The translations under genes were made by a program, and so were the position numbers. The notes under the pieces are model-generated. The model worked only from the letters and a program-made list of their open reading frames with translations, did not search any database and was not told where the DNA came from. Shown here piece by piece: positions 20,181 to 33,096 of a DNA stretch of 64,000 nucleotides (its first letter is position 1; each line of letters opens with the position of its first letter). The DNA comes from Diprion similis (taxonomy: Eukaryota; Arthropoda; Insecta; Hymenoptera; Diprionidae): the NCBI RefSeq assembly GCF_021155765.1, contig NC_060114.1, positions 5,456,001-5,520,000 of the forward strand, read 5' to 3'.

Positions 20181-21517
20181 GAATGAAAAGTATGAAAGTT
20201 TCACTTCATAGAAATAGTTTCCTCACCTGACGCTCACACTGTATTCTTCATTAGGATATTGGTAGTCCTTCATATCGTTGCCGATTATTTTTCTTTGCTT
20301 ATCAATGATTTTATTGATAATCTCCGATGAAAAATCATCGTGTTTCTCAACAGCTGTGGTAATCTGAAATAATAATGTGCGACACTTGGATAGAAAAATT
20401 TGAATAATTACTCGCAGAAAGGTTAAAAATGAAGCAATCAATTCCGAATATATTTCTTCCTTCTATAGCTGTACTTTTTTTTCTAATAGCAATACATTAT
20501 TTTTCTTTGCTGATTTTAACTTGGAATCAGTATAATTTTTAATGTTAAATAAAAATGCATCAAATTGTGTAGAAACAAATCTTTAATAAGAATGAAAACA
20601 ATAATTGTTAAAGGAATAAGTCAACAGAATCTAAAATATTTGTGACATTGATTTCAACGGAAGTCTTTATAATTTTAACGACTGCGACTCGTTCGTTTAA
20701 CATGTTTCTGTTGCTATCGAATATCTACGCGGTATTTGAACAGGTGATCACTGAGCACACGGAAGTGAATGACGTATTTCTTAACGTTCAATTGGTAAGC
20801 AGTAATTACGAAAGATTGGGAATAATATAATCAATGAATAATAAAATTTATACGATCACGAGGATAATTTTTTAATCACCTAATCAATACTTTGCTAGTT
20901 TATAGAAAATGTAAAAATAAGATTTATGAATTCTAGACTGTCGACTGTTTGGAAACATTTGGAACTTGAAGAACCCTACAATCCTTTTCTCTAGACCTTT
21001 GCTTTTTAGGAGAAAAATTAACATTTTGGAATTCAAGTGTAGACAAAATATTGATTATGACTTGGTAGCATTAGATGAGTAATAATTTCTGTTATCAGTC
21101 TGGCTCATGCAATCGTTTGTATACATGCATACGTATACATATTCAAGTGTATAGACTTGTACATGCTGCTTACAAAATATCTTTTCAAGCGACCAATTGC
21201 TCTGAGGTATAATTTGATTCGACAGTTTGATACTCATTTTAACTGATACGCATATCCATACTTCCGGATTGTAAAATTCTGTGGTTGTATTTCATGTATC
21301 TGATGGAATAATGTTTGATAACAAGAAAGCTGATAAGCTTAATTAATTCGCAGTCAGGATTTCTGATCGAACTTACGTTTTTCTCTGCCTCAAGAAAGGC
21401 TGCCGACGGCTGCATTTCGTGCATTGAAGGGCTGTCATATTTCCCATTGAAGAATAAAAGCACCGAGAAGAAACATCCTAATCCCAACACGCCGAAAAAG
21501 TTTGTTATCCTTGACAT
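17640..21517 (-). CDS. Carbohydrate sulfotransferase-like gene 4 (404 aa)
   Basis: Exons in transcript order: 21517-21377, 20363-20227, 20092-19857, 19029-18831, 18749-18570 and 17961-17640. All have GT-AG introns and joined codons in frame, giving 404 residues, a usual size for CHST1-7 enzymes. The N-terminus MSRITNFFGVLGLGCFFSVLLFF has a short cytoplasmic tail and a signal anchor, typical of a Golgi type II protein. The PAPS loop (TTWRSGSTFLG) is near residues 113-122, the 3'-phosphate motif VRDPRG near 247-252, and RYEDLSLDP starts near 301. The N-glycosylation sequons NAT and NYT are kept. Oddity: in the family motif YEPL the proline is alanine (YEALLAF), which may affect activity. Exons 3-6 resemble gene 1 and exon 1 resembles gene 6, so the gene is a mosaic or shares ancestry with both. 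No stop or frameshift is seen. Confidence 0.87.
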
Positions 21518-22620
21518 TATCCAGTGGCTCAGTCAAACATCGGTTATACTTATCGAATTTCTTAACGCGTTGATTTTGGATATTTCTTTTGTGATTATAC
21601 CTACGAATCGTTGGAAGAACGCGTAACGCAAAAGCTTCGAATTTATGATCATTCGATCATTTAATATGTATCCAAATCACGATTTTTTTCTTGTAATTAT
21701 CCACACAACGAATAACATAAATTATTCCGTATTGTTTTTTGAAATCTTTCTCGTTTTTATCATGAGTTTTTTCTGTTCGGAATCTAACACGTCGTGACGC
21801 AATTGCCGTTTTTTCACGAAATTTTGCACAGCGAGTCAAGTTTTACGGGAACAAATTTTGCACGACATATAGGGTGAAAATTTTCATAACAACTCCTTGA
21901 AAATACAGCGCACAATTCGATTCAATTGTAGCTTAATTATCAATAGATAACTTTTGTTGAAAAATAAATTTTACGTTTCCCAACCACGCTAAGTTGACAA
22001 CATCAACCGATACTTTTGCTCACGTCTAACTTCTGTCATTCTACGCTGAGGCAAAGGGTTCATTTATAATAATGAGTGGAATTTTTACAGGTGGAGGGGA
22101 TCAGTGTTCATTCGAGGCGGAGTTGCGAGTCGCTGATTTCATCCGTATCTGCAAATGCTCATGAAACACTTGTTTCCGCCCATTCGAGTAATCGGAAAAA
22201 TATAAAATTATCGAAACGGAACCGTCACTACGAAACTTTACGAGAAAACCAATTGCGTCTGATAGACGAAAATCAATCTAAATTATATTCGTCTTATATT
22301 ATTTCGAATCTGTATACGTCGATTTGAATTTTTTTGTCAGCTTCTTGTTTCATTTTCAAGGTACGAATGTAACCCATTTCAATTCTATTAAATCTGTATA
22401 ACATATAATTTGATCCGATTGTACAAATTTAAATTCACCGCTGTTATAAAATTCAAAATGTTTTGCACAATTCAATTCGTATGAATATTCTTTTTCGTTC
22501 AAAAGCTGAAACGATTCGAATTGACGTGAATACGTGAATAGCCTTAGCATCCTTATCATTCAATATTGGAGCTAATTGTTTCAAATCTGGTTTCGTTTCG
22601 ACTGTTGAAGTATAATTCTT
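21518..22620. repeat. Upstream region of gene 4, inverted copy of the gene 6 upstream region
   Basis: The sequence from the gene 4 start codon to about 22600 is the reverse complement of about 31950-33096 upstream of gene 6. The best part is 22072-22327 against 32287-32542, about 90% similar by eye. It probably contains the promoter copied with the gene. An 83-codon frame exists in both copies, but its changes are mostly amino-acid changing. Confidence 0.65.
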
Positions 22621-25600
22621 GAAATTTATTATTCAATTTCACAATCAGTTCAATTTTTACCGTTAACGGTCGATATTAGAATTTTATCTGTCTCTTGATA
22701 CACATCATGCGGTAAAGCAGAATTTAGAGTTCAAGAAAATAAATTTAATGCAAATCTGGGATATACTTGATAAGCATATGAATTGAATGGAAGTCAATTA
22801 CTGTTCAGTTATTTTGAAAGTTGATGCATTTTTTCCATCCAAAACTGATTGCTCTGCCTCAAAGGTTCTCGGCAGACGTCTTGAAACATTAAAAATAAAA
22901 ACGCCACGAAAGTGCAGACAGTTTTCAATTGATGCCAAGCATTTCGATCTTGCTTTGCGATTAAACTCTTGGCGATGTTGACGAATTAGACGAATTGCCC
23001 AGAGAGTCATTGTTTAACGTTTCCATGCCACAAACAACCCAACGACTGTATTTGAACGTCCGAGTAACGAACTGAAAAAACGTTCAGTCTGTAAAAATAA
23101 CCGATTCTATTTTGATTTCATTATTACTTAATAATATTTGATATTTATGGTTCAGCTGCACAAAGTTTCTATCGAGTGTTGGTTCTGGTTAAATATAATT
23201 AGGATTACCGATGTGTGTCCATCCATACGATGACAAATATTGTTCATAATCATCAATCAAATTCAGCAAGTACAGGTGGGTCAAATTAATTCCAGCCAGG
23301 AAGTCTTCGTAATTGATTTTCAACAAAATTGTGCCCGCCAAGTACGTAGCTCTTGGAATAATGTTTCCATATCGTACTACACGAAACATCGAGGTCCGAC
23401 TTCACGAAGTACACCTACTTGCTTAGAGATCGTAGGGTTTGGGGTTCTTCCCTGATTTTACGACAGATACTGGCAACATCTGAGTTGTTCTTAAATTTTT
23501 ATTGTAATTTGGTTTCACTAGCTTGGCGGATTTTTTTTTTTTTACCAATGGTAAGCGAAACACACTCTAATACCTGTTGCGATGTGTAGCATTCGTAGTT
23601 GATAACTGAACGACTTATGAACATCATGAGAAACCGAAATAGTGATGCGGCTGATCCAATTTACGCACGATTGCGTAAATAATGACAATCACCACCAATA
23701 ACCACAATATCTAGTAGGATATATCCTCAAAAAATCTTCTGGAGACTTGTGTAGTGCAAGTAAGCGAATGGATTTGTGACCATCATTGTGCGTCTGCAGA
23801 TGGTTTGAACATGTTCGATAAAAACAACTGCATTCGCAAAAGGGACAAGGAAAATTGCAGGTATCCTTACCTAGGTGTAGTCGAACCGAGTCCAAACCTC
23901 AACTCGTCCAATCAGCACCCGAACGACATAATCCGTGACCATGTAAGTCTACTTCAATATTGTAACAAGTAATGAATACACTGTGAAGTGAAAACGATAA
24001 ATGAAAATTTCTTTGTTTTTTTTTTACTTTTTATTTTTCTAACCACCTAACACGACAAGTGTAGGTAAAATTTGTCAGCTCAGTATATGATCCTATTTTA
24101 TGCAATCTTAAATTCTTAACACTAATTTACTAATTAATAATTCATGTCGCTGTAGCATAGGTTCTCTTAATGAATTTACATCAAATCTCATGGAACTGGG
24201 CTCAAAATGTGTGTTTCATCACCGCCGAGTGGCATCATACCGGATAGTTCGATCCATTCGGTGCAACTGTGAAAATTTTGCCAATTTCTGTGGGTGGTAA
24301 CCAATCTGTAAAATATTTTTCTAAATTTTGAAAAAGTAAAAAGACGCTCCACTTTCTGCCGAAATAAGGCATTAATTGCCCAAGTTTCACTCTGATCGCT
24401 TGAGCGGTATAGGAGTTTTGCAGCCCCGCGTTTTCGAGGTGTACAATGCGTCTTTATAAGCACCTTAATATTAATTCATACATGCGTTCGAGCGAAATCG
24501 TGTGCACAAGGCGCTCTGGCGTGGAAAGGAAGAAGAAAAAGAAGAAACATAATTTTCATATTCGTCGTCTCTGACAAATGACATACTGCGTAAACCACTT
24601 GACAGATTTCGATCGGACTTCCACACTAAGGTTATATCGGCCAGGAGTGACAGCCATGTAAGTCTCATTTAAAAATGTTCTCGCGTTCCTGACACATAAC
24701 GACATTGTTATGTATTCCAAAACGTTTAAGTAATCCGTGACCGTCGTATTTCTGAAAACTTTACAGTTTTACTTCCATTTTGCGAATAGTTCACCGATAT
24801 CACTTTTGCGAATGATTCCTTCGTTGATAGCGTCTGATTACGCGTTCGAATTCACTTTGAGATCAATGAAGTGCGTCATTTAGATGTTGTATACCTCTTT
24901 TTCGAATTCGAATTTGAATATCTGCAGCAGTTCGATAGATAATCGAGGTTCCAGGCCACTTTATACACTTCAGGAGTTCATTTATTCTTGGCGTCCACGT
25001 GTTAATTCGCAACCACTGCAAAATCTACAAAAGGGATGATTTTGATGGCTTGAACCTATGGTTTGAATTTGAACTCCATTGGTGGGACCGTTTGATGGAC
25101 ACTGAGGTCGTAAGGTGCGTTCTGCCAAACGATGGAGAAGAAGAAGAGGAGATGTTTCATGAGACATCAACCTTGGCTCTTGACATCTCCAAAACTGTTG
25201 CACAGATTGTCATCAGATTTATGGAGTAAGGTCAAATGGACAGAGTCCCTCGACCCTGTGAGTTTTTTTTTTTTTTAAATATTCACTCGTTTCGAAGTAG
25301 TGACACCCTGATTCTGGCTCCAAGTTGTGTTATCGGATTGCTTGCTGTTGCTGTAAATTACTACGAGTACCCTGGACCCAGTGTGCACAGATTATCTTGC
25401 AGTTTGTTTTTGTGGATGGATCTTGTGTTATTGATGCACGTTCTCTTCTTCGCGTCTCTTTACATTGAATCTTTAACTTGGGGACACAGTTTCGCTGTCA
25501 TCGTCGCTGTCATTCTGTTCTCGAAAATCTTCCAATTCCTCTGTTTGATTATTTTTTCTTTTTTTTTTTTGGAAGTCGGGTGATTTGTTTGGAATTGTAT
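22621..25600. other. Long gene-poor stretch
   Basis: No confident gene. It holds a dispersed repeat near 24374-24470, T-rich runs (23529-23542, 25263-25278) and scattered short frames. The minus-strand frame 23389-23189 (ATG start, ending SSYGWTHIGNPNYI) has protein-like composition but no recognised family and no partner exon. A hydrophobic plus-strand frame at 25236-25583 is low in complexity and is probably chance. Confidence 0.5.
24374..24470. repeat. Dispersed repeat, copy 1
   Basis: A block of about 97 bp (CCAAGTTTCACTCTGATCGC through CTTTATAAGCACCTTA) has a diverged direct copy at about 31750-31845. Both lie outside genes. The origin is unknown; it may be a remnant of a transposable element. 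Confidence 0.5.
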
Positions 25601-25603
25601 TTT

Positions 25604-26190
25604 TTATCTCCGGTGAGAATCTTGTCTCTCATAATTTTTGTTCCGACTGTGTTCTATAGTTAATTGCTCTTTTATTTCGATTGATTTTTGATAGTTTACT
25701 CTCTCCTCTTTCGTTAAGCCATTTGACATTCCGATGCCGTATTTTCCTTTGAAATGATTCTGAAATTTAAAAATCTTCTTCTCATACCGGTATGCGGCGA
25801 GCTTTACAATAACCGATCTAGTCCCTAGTTTAAAGGTAATTCTCTTGATTCCATCGATGTTACTCGTCTCAACTTTTATTTCCCTAAGGAGTTCACTGAT
25901 AGCACTTGTTTCTTCCACCTTGTTAAGAAACGCGATCTTGTCTCTGATCACCTTTCTCGAGTTTTGAATTTCTCTCTTCAACGAACTCACTTAGCTCATG
26001 AACTCGTTTTCATCCCTCAGATGTGAATTCGATTCTTTCAAATTCTTGTTATCTTTTCTATTTCTCTACGTTTTCTTTCATGTTGTTTAATTTGCTTTTT
26101 AATGCCTGAGATCTTTTTGGACATCGTATCCAGAATACCTTGGACAACCTTCAAGGTTACTTTTCCTTGACGTATTTTATGTTCGTTGCT
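25604..26190 (-). pseudogene. Decayed non-LTR retrotransposon ORF1-like fragment
   Basis: On the minus strand a 128-codon frame (25990-25604) contains IKRITFKLGTRSVIVKLA, followed by YGIGMSNGLTKEERVNYQK. This resembles the segment of insect LINE ORF1 proteins in which a KxG..xxI(V/I)KL strand is followed by an (N/D)DLTKEER motif. Directly upstream on that strand (about 26190-26010) a lysine-rich, coiled-coil-like stretch continues in another frame and ends in stops. No reverse transcriptase is found next to it. I read it as an old truncated insertion; the family name is inferred from pattern only. Confidence 0.5.
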
Positions 26191-26381
26191 CGACTTCTTT
26201 TAAAGCAGTGAAAAGTGTAGCTTTAATACCTGTTTACGTACCCAGCGCAGAGTATAAACGTGCACGTCCGTTGGACTAGATAATTATTCGATGACATAAT
26301 TTTTCTGAACTGTATGGTCTGCATGATTTGTAAATCACCGTTTCTAGAACAAAGTGTGTAAATATGAATTTTTAGAGTCTG

Positions 26382-26494
26382 TCCTATCGGCTAGAAACAT
26401 CGTGCCTTAACAGTCTTTCGAGTAATAACAAAACTCGATACGACTCACTGATATTTCTTGTACAGTTTACAGTGTTCGATCATCCGTGCAACGG
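26382..26494 (+). promoter_or_regulatory. Conserved promoter-proximal block of gene 5
   Basis: This is the counterpart of 4520-4632 upstream of gene 2. It has the same CCTATCGGCTAGAAA and TTTACAGTGTTCGATCATCC landmarks at nearly the same distance from the ATG. The sequence between the landmarks is more diverged, which mildly favours selection on them over recent copying alone. Confidence 0.4.
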
Positions 26495-26518
26495 CACGAA
26501 AGCAAACAGCAAACCGAA

Positions 26519-29500
26519 ATGTCGAAACGTGCAAGTTTCTACGGTTTGATCAGCGTTGGTATTTTTTTCGCAGTGTATTTAATTTTCAATGAGAATTATG
26601 GAAGACACTCAATGCGTAAAACAGAACCAACAGTTCCTGTTCCCCAGCAATTGGAGCAGAAGGTGAGTAATTAGTTCACACAAAAAGCTCGAATTTGAAT
26701 CGTTTTACCGTTGACTGAGGTAATTAGTTGCTCAAAATGCGATACTTTTTGTTGATTTTACATCGAGACAGCCGTGCATCGAGTATTTATTAAACTCTGT
26801 TATTAACAAACTGCAAAAACCTCTTTATAAATGAAAAAAATAGAAGATCCGCGAGTCATAAACAAAAGCTTGAATAACGATGTCTTATTTTGATCGCTTC
26901 AAGATCGATAAAAATCAATTCGATCGATTGCATTCCATCCGTATTCGACTATAAGATCAATCCACTAATTAGTTTCACTAATTTGTTAACGCATTTTAAA
27001 AAATACTCAGTTTACAATGATTTCCTGATGAATTTAACGAAATAATCCTTCTTTCGGTGTTGCTAACGAGAATTGAAAATCATTTTCATTAGAAATTAAG
27101 AATATTTCCAGCAGTAGCCATCTTGATTTTGTATTCAGGTTTAATCCATCGTATAAGTATCTTAAAAGCTATTAATTCTCTTTATTCAGCACCGAATATA
27201 TTTGCTTAACCCTTTCACGCATACATTTTTCCATACGTGCGATTCACTTGAGAATTTGCAATCGTGGGCTTTTGGGTTCGCCGATTACAAATCTGAACTT
27301 GAAATTCTAACATTCAAAATGGCGGATCCAACATGGCGAACGAAAGTTCGAAAAAAGCCTTAGAATTGACAAATAATGGATATACTAGGGTTCTCGAGGT
27401 CGCTGATCGCTATTTTACCATCAGATTTCCGAAATTGGAAAACCGAACCCAATATGGCAGTAAAAAATTTGACAATCGTTGGATTTCACTGAGTACCGTA
27501 TACCTCTTACAAGGGGACCATCAGATCCGATACGAACAGATTTCGACGATTCTTATATATGTTGTAGAGGGACCTCCCCTGTGTACGAGGCTCAAATAAC
27601 TCGATGCAATAATCTTTCGTTTCCGAGAAAAACACGCAAGAAATCTTACGATCCTCGAACTACCGAGCGTAGTCTAGTGCATAAATCATTGATTCACGGT
27701 AATTTTCTCTTCAAAATAATTATAAAATAATCTTTATTCCCGACTCAACCATAATGTTTACTTTTTTTACCTCAAAAATAGAAGAACAGTAGCACATTAT
27801 TCCCTAGACATCATATTTCCTGCAAATTATTTTTACAGTTATTTCTCTTTTCCTTTTTGTATTGAGCGCTGAAAGTTCGCCAGGAGAGGGGTACACAAAG
27901 ACGGTAAAAGCGGTCATATTTATTGTTATAAACTCATAAAATATTATTGAAAGTTAGAATAAAAAAGTCAATCCAAAAAACTTTCCAATTTTGTACTGCC
28001 ATGTTCAATTGCACTGCCAAATTCCGGAAATCTGATGGTAAAATTGTGATCAGCGACCGCGAAGACTCTGGTAGATCCATTTTTAGATAATTCTGAGGCT
28101 TTTTTTCAAATATTTGCCAGTAAAATTGGTTTCTTTTATAAAAGATACAATAAATTATTCGGTATTTTGAATGAAATTCAAGATTTCTGCAGCATTTTGA
28201 ATATGAATTGATGATTTAAGATATCAACTCACAATCTTACATATTTTTGCTGTCTCAATTCTGATAATCTCATAAGTATGGAAGACGCAATTTATCAACT
28301 AGGTACTCTGTTTTCAACTTTTTAATGAAACTAATTGTTGCACCTGATTTTGTATTCTTCCATCTGACTCACGTTTTTGTATAGGTACAATTATTACTAC
28401 AGAACAGCAAAGCTGATACGAAGGATATTGTTGATCCCGTATCGGAATTAATCGATCAAATCATCAGTAAACAGAGGCGATTGATCAGTGAAGAGACGAA
28501 AGATTATTCGTTTCCCAATGGAAGATATAACATCAGTGCCAGGTGAGACAACTACTTTTATTCCCATATTCTTTACGGTTTTTACTCTATGCATTCTGCG
28601 TTGAAGAATGAGTTTTCGGATGCTGATACAGCGGTTAAGATTTTGAATTTATGGAGAATGCGTATCGGCTTACAGTAAACTCGAAGATTTGGTGATTGAA
28701 AAAAATGGAAGACCAATCAGAAGTGTAATCGTGGCAACGTGGCGAAGCGGAAGCACGTTTCTTGGCGAAATTCTCAATGCACATCCGGCAAATTATTACC
28801 ACTGTGAGCCGCTGATTGCTTTTGATATCGCGAGGATTCGAGGTCCTCCCTTGGCTAAGAAGGCCTTGAAGTGGGTCAAGGATCTACTCAACTGCGAATA
28901 TCAGGACCTAGGTGATTCCGATTTACGTTATACGCCAACATTTGCAGAACTCGACAATAGTTTGTGGAACATTTCTCGGTGCTGCTGCTATTTACACGTC
29001 AAGCAGTTATTTACGAGGCAAACCATGCGAATCGCATCGATAGTCAGCGGTTTTGACACCCATGTGGAAATCAGTTCTGTGACATTCCGCTGAATGACCT
29101 CGTCATTCTTTGTAGGGTTCTAGTAGATTTGGAGAAAATTAAATGGCTCTTCTATGAACTTGGAAATCTATGCCTCGAAAGCGTATGATTGAATTTTATC
29201 GGGGTTTGTTTTATTCGAAAGTACGTGGATCAAGCTTCACTAACGCCTTTTTCCGTCGAAAACAATTTATAGAAATCATTCAACATTCCTGATAAGATTT
29301 CGATAAATGAGGACATGACATTGACGTCACTGTTTAATTCATTCGACACGCGAATTGCGGTGAGAATGAATACCAATTGAACAATCAGGATTTTGATGAG
29401 TTGGCTAATTGTCGTAATCTCTCAATTACGTATGCGGTTGACACAATATAATGGAATGTCGTCATGATTGAAAATTCCGATCACGAATTTTAGGCGAATA

Positions 29501-30900
29501 TCTCAGCTATGCCAAAAAGGATCTGTGGGCGTTTGCTTTTAATCCTTATTTGTGGAAGCAGTGCGAAGCTCACCAAGACATCTGTTTTTATCGAGAGTTC
29601 CACAGCTCGCTGTGCAAGCTTTTCCCATTTCAATCGATGAAACTCGTGCGACTCAGGCTACAAATTGCACAGGAGCTTCTTGCCGATGAAAAGTTGGTGT
29701 ATTATCACTCATGTATTGTGCAGTTCATTCACAGTCTGAGATCCTTTACTTTGTGACGATTACCTTTTTACAGATTAGCCGTAAGGATGGTGCTGTTGGT
29801 GAGAGATCCTCGCGGGATTCTTCAGTCGAGAAAACATCGAGAATGGTGTCCGCCAAATCCTGATTGTTCCGAGCCAGCTTTGACGTGTGCAGATATGGTT
29901 TCAGATTTCAAAGTTGCTGTGAAGCTTCTGAAGAAATACCCAACCAGATTCAAGTATGCTGTTGTCTCATATCGCGAAGCTTTTTTTGTAAACGCAGGAT
30001 AGTAACTGAACAAAAATACGTCTCGTTCAATAGATGATGCATCTCGTGTAATATTATCGTATCTAAAGATCAAACCTATTGACTGAACAAGCTGTGATCA
30101 TTCATCATTGATAGTTGCTCATCGAATCTTCTAAACGGACACCAAAATTCGTTCATGATTCATGAAACTGTGCATTTTAACCCTCCGAAGGCAACCCTGG
30201 GTACTACGTATATTACCAAGAGATCAGACCCAGGTGATAAAATTTTCGCCAATTCTTCACATCTCCTTTCGAATTAAATTTTTGCCGCTGCTTCTGAAAG
30301 CAAGATATCGAATTCTCACTTGTACCATCAAACTTTCGACTTTTGTTAATTTTATTTCACTATTTATAAGTGCAGGAATATGAATTCAAACCATTATTAT
30401 CAACGAAACTATTTCTGGGTAGTATATTACCCAGGATTAGCTAAATGAGGACACCAGAAAATGGTTACCTGCAGATGGTCGAGATTATTTGATATTTTAT
30501 GGTAACAACCTGTGATGAATTGTCTCCAGACGTGTTCTTTGGATAGGCTTTATGATGAAGTGACATTATATTTCGTAGGGTAATACGATACGAAGATCTG
30601 TCCCTGGATCCGTACAAACACGTCGCAGAACTTTACAAGTTTTATGGACTCTTCTTTCATCCAAAAGCGAGAAACTTTCTCGAATCTCATACCAAAGCCA
30701 ACAAGGGTGGGGTCTCGAGTACTTTCCGAAATTCAAAAGCAGCTCCGTTTCATTGGAAAACGCAATTGGAATTCAAGGAAGTAAAAGAAATACAAAAATC
30801 CTGCGCAACTGCTATGGAATACTGGGGTTATGTTCCAGCAGTGAACGCTACTCATCAAAAGGAATTCAACCCTCTTACAAACTACGTGTTGAAGTTGTAA
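26519..30900 (+). CDS. Carbohydrate sulfotransferase-like gene 5 (406 aa, intact)
   Basis: Exons: 26519-26662, 28403-28542, 28676-28911, 29494-29692, 29774-29953 and 30579-30900 (TAA). All junctions are GT-AG and the CDS totals 1221 nt. The ATG at 26519 matches gene 2; the in-frame GTG further upstream is not needed. Residues 1-7 (MSKRASF) are followed by a hydrophobic anchor (about 8-23) and a stem region containing YNIS. The 5'-PAPS loop (ATWRSGSTFLG) is at about 115-124, the FEPL-type motif reads CEPLIAF, VRDPRGILQSR is at about 249-259, and VIRYEDLSLDP is at 301-311. The last residues hold NAT but the NYT sequon has become NYV. The predicted role is 6-O-sulfation of a Gal/GlcNAc/GalNAc glycan in the Golgi. 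Pseudogene 3 is its decayed relative. Intron 1 is long (1.7 kb) and carries dispersed repeats. Confidence 0.9.
27313..27460 (-). repeat. Dispersed repeat in intron 1 of gene 5 (reverse copy)
   Basis: It matches, in reverse complement, the 123-bp units at 14090-14411 (GGATCC block, AAAAAAGCCTTAGAATT, CTCGAGGTCGCTGATC). A direct-orientation copy lies at about 28005-28130, so the intron holds an inverted pair. Confidence 0.5.
28005..28130 (+). repeat. Dispersed repeat in intron 1 of gene 5 (direct copy)
   Basis: It shares GGAAATCTGATGGTAAAAT, GTGATCAGCGACC and TTCTGAGGCTTTTTTTCAAA with the units at 14090-14411. It belongs to the segment of intron 1 that is also kept upstream of pseudogene 3. 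Confidence 0.5.
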
Positions 30901-33096
30901 GAATTTTTTTTTTTCATCTTACAATCAGTAACAGAGACTTGTGAAAATGTCGACGTGGTTGAATTTCTGTAAGTCGGGGACCACGGGTGAAAAAATATTT
31001 TAAACGGTTATGAACGCATTCAATCTCAACTGCTTGTACAACTGCGTAACATAATATTGTACAGTTTTGTGAATTCTTATCTTATTGTAATTCAGGTGAC
31101 ACGATATTGTGATATTTATGTAAGTTCAAAAATTTGTTCAAATCCTACAACTACCCGTCTCATCCTACTTCAATCGACGTTACAGATATCATATTTTCGA
31201 GGGGTTTTCTAAACAGATAGAATAAACACTCACGAATACATGTACGTACCTTTTTCAATTTTACGAAAGCTTCAAAATTTCTTCCGCAATAATTACACAC
31301 GTTGCAAATCTGTTTTTTCACACTCTTGTAAGTTTGGAAACTGTTCGAAAACTTTTTCGTATTTATTTATTCATGGTGTTTCCCTAGATAATGAAATCAC
31401 GTTCAGACAAAAAAATGCACTGACTTTCCATGTAGAATGATTCCGAGTAGAATTCAGTCGGTTCTGTATTTTTCCCAATTTCTAAACATCGAATTTTCTA
31501 CATTTTTAATTCATACTCCGCGTTTCTGTAATGTGAAATTGTACGAATTATACTTCAAGCTATTTGGAACTCTATATTTTAAGGCTTATCGTTGATCGAT
31601 TGTGTGATCACTCGATATTTTCATCCCGAATCGTCACCCCCACATAGACACCCGTTTTTTTAAGACTGCCTGACTGGAATCCATTATCCCCGTCTCTAGT
31701 TGTTGAATATGTCTCATGTTCCGCGCATTTTTTGCCAAATTAAGGCATCAATTGACCAAGTTTCATCCCGATCGCTTGAACAGTATAGAAGTTTTGGCTC
31801 GCAGCGTTTTCGACGTGTTCAACGCGACTTTATAAGCACCTTAAGCATCTAGGACCGCACTCAAACGTCCTTTGTTATCTACGGTGTGTAAGTATTCAAT
31901 AGACGGGTCCGTGTTTTAATTTCAAACGTTTCCACGATGCTACAATTCATTCCACGTCACACGTATTCCACGACATAAGCAAAGAGTGTGTTTAGTTTTT
32001 TGCTTTTCATTATTTTTACCTGATTGTGAGCCACAGCAACACGTGGCCGAGATGCTAGTTGGATATTAAAAATTCTAATGCTATTCACGTCAATTCGAAT
32101 CGTTTCAGTTTTTGAACAAAAACGAATATCTATAGGGATTGAATTGTGCAAAACATGTTGAATTTTATCACAGCGGTGAATTTAAATTTGTACAATATCA
32201 TCGAATTATACGTTATACAGATTTAATAGAATTGAAATGGGTTACATTTGTACCTTGGAAATGAAACAAGAAGCTGGAAAAAAATTTCAAATCGATGTAT
32301 ACAGATTCGAAATAATATAAGACCAATGTAATTTAGATTGATTTTCGTCTATCACACGCAATTGGTTTTCACGTAAAGTTTCGTAGCGACGGTTCCGTTC
32401 CGATACGTTTATATTTTTTCGATCACTCTCATGGACGGAAACAAGTGTTTCAAGAGCGTTTGCAGATACGGATAAAATCAGAGACTCGCAACTCCGCGTC
32501 GAATGAACACTGATCCCCTCCACCTGTAAAAATTTCACTCATCATTATAAGTGAACCCTTTGCATCAGCGTAAAAGACAGTAGTTAGACGTGAGCAAAAG
32601 TATCGGTTGATGTTGTCACCTTAGCGTGGTTGGGAAACGTAAAAATTATTTTTCAACAAAAGTTTATCAATTGATAATGAATTTACAATCGAAATAAATT
32701 GTGCACTGTAATTTCAAGAAGTTGATATGAAAATTTTCGCGTCATATATTGCGTAAAATTTTTCTCTGCGAAGCTTGACTCACTGTGCAATTTCTTGAAA
32801 AACGGCTATCGCATCACGAAGTGTTTGATTCCGTACAGAAGAAAGTTTTCAAAACACAATACCCAATAGATTATGTAATTTGTTACGTGGATAATTACAA
32901 TAAAAAATATACGTGATTAGGGCACATATTAAATGATCGAACGATCAGAAATTCAAAACTTCTGCGTGACGCGTTTTTCCAACAATTCGACTTCCGGTTT
33001 TACACCGTATAATATAATGACAAAACATCAAAAATCAATTTGTTAAGAAATTCAATAAGTTTAACCGATGTTTGACTGACAATGAGCCACTGGACA
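30901..33096. other. Intergenic region between genes 5 and 6
   Basis: No gene is supported. It contains the second copy of the dispersed repeat (about 31750-31845). From about 31950 to the gene 6 start it contains the inverted counterpart of the gene 4 upstream region, which probably includes the gene 6 promoter. Confidence 0.6.

Noticed and set aside
22072-22327. Small open frame of 83 codons upstream of gene 4, also present reversed at 32287-32538
   Set aside because: Both copies have the same length and end, but start with GTG. Most of the roughly two dozen base differences change amino acids, so the match is explained by the duplicated upstream region and not by a conserved protein.
23189-23389. 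Possible coding exon on the minus strand (ends SSYGWTHIGNPNYI)
   Set aside because: The composition looks protein-like, but I recognise no family, and there is an in-frame stop four codons before the ATG and no adjoining exon; not enough to call a gene.
25236-25583. Possible membrane protein of 115 residues
   Set aside because: It is hydrophobic but begins in a T-rich run and ends in one, with no recognised family, no exon partners and no second copy in the window.
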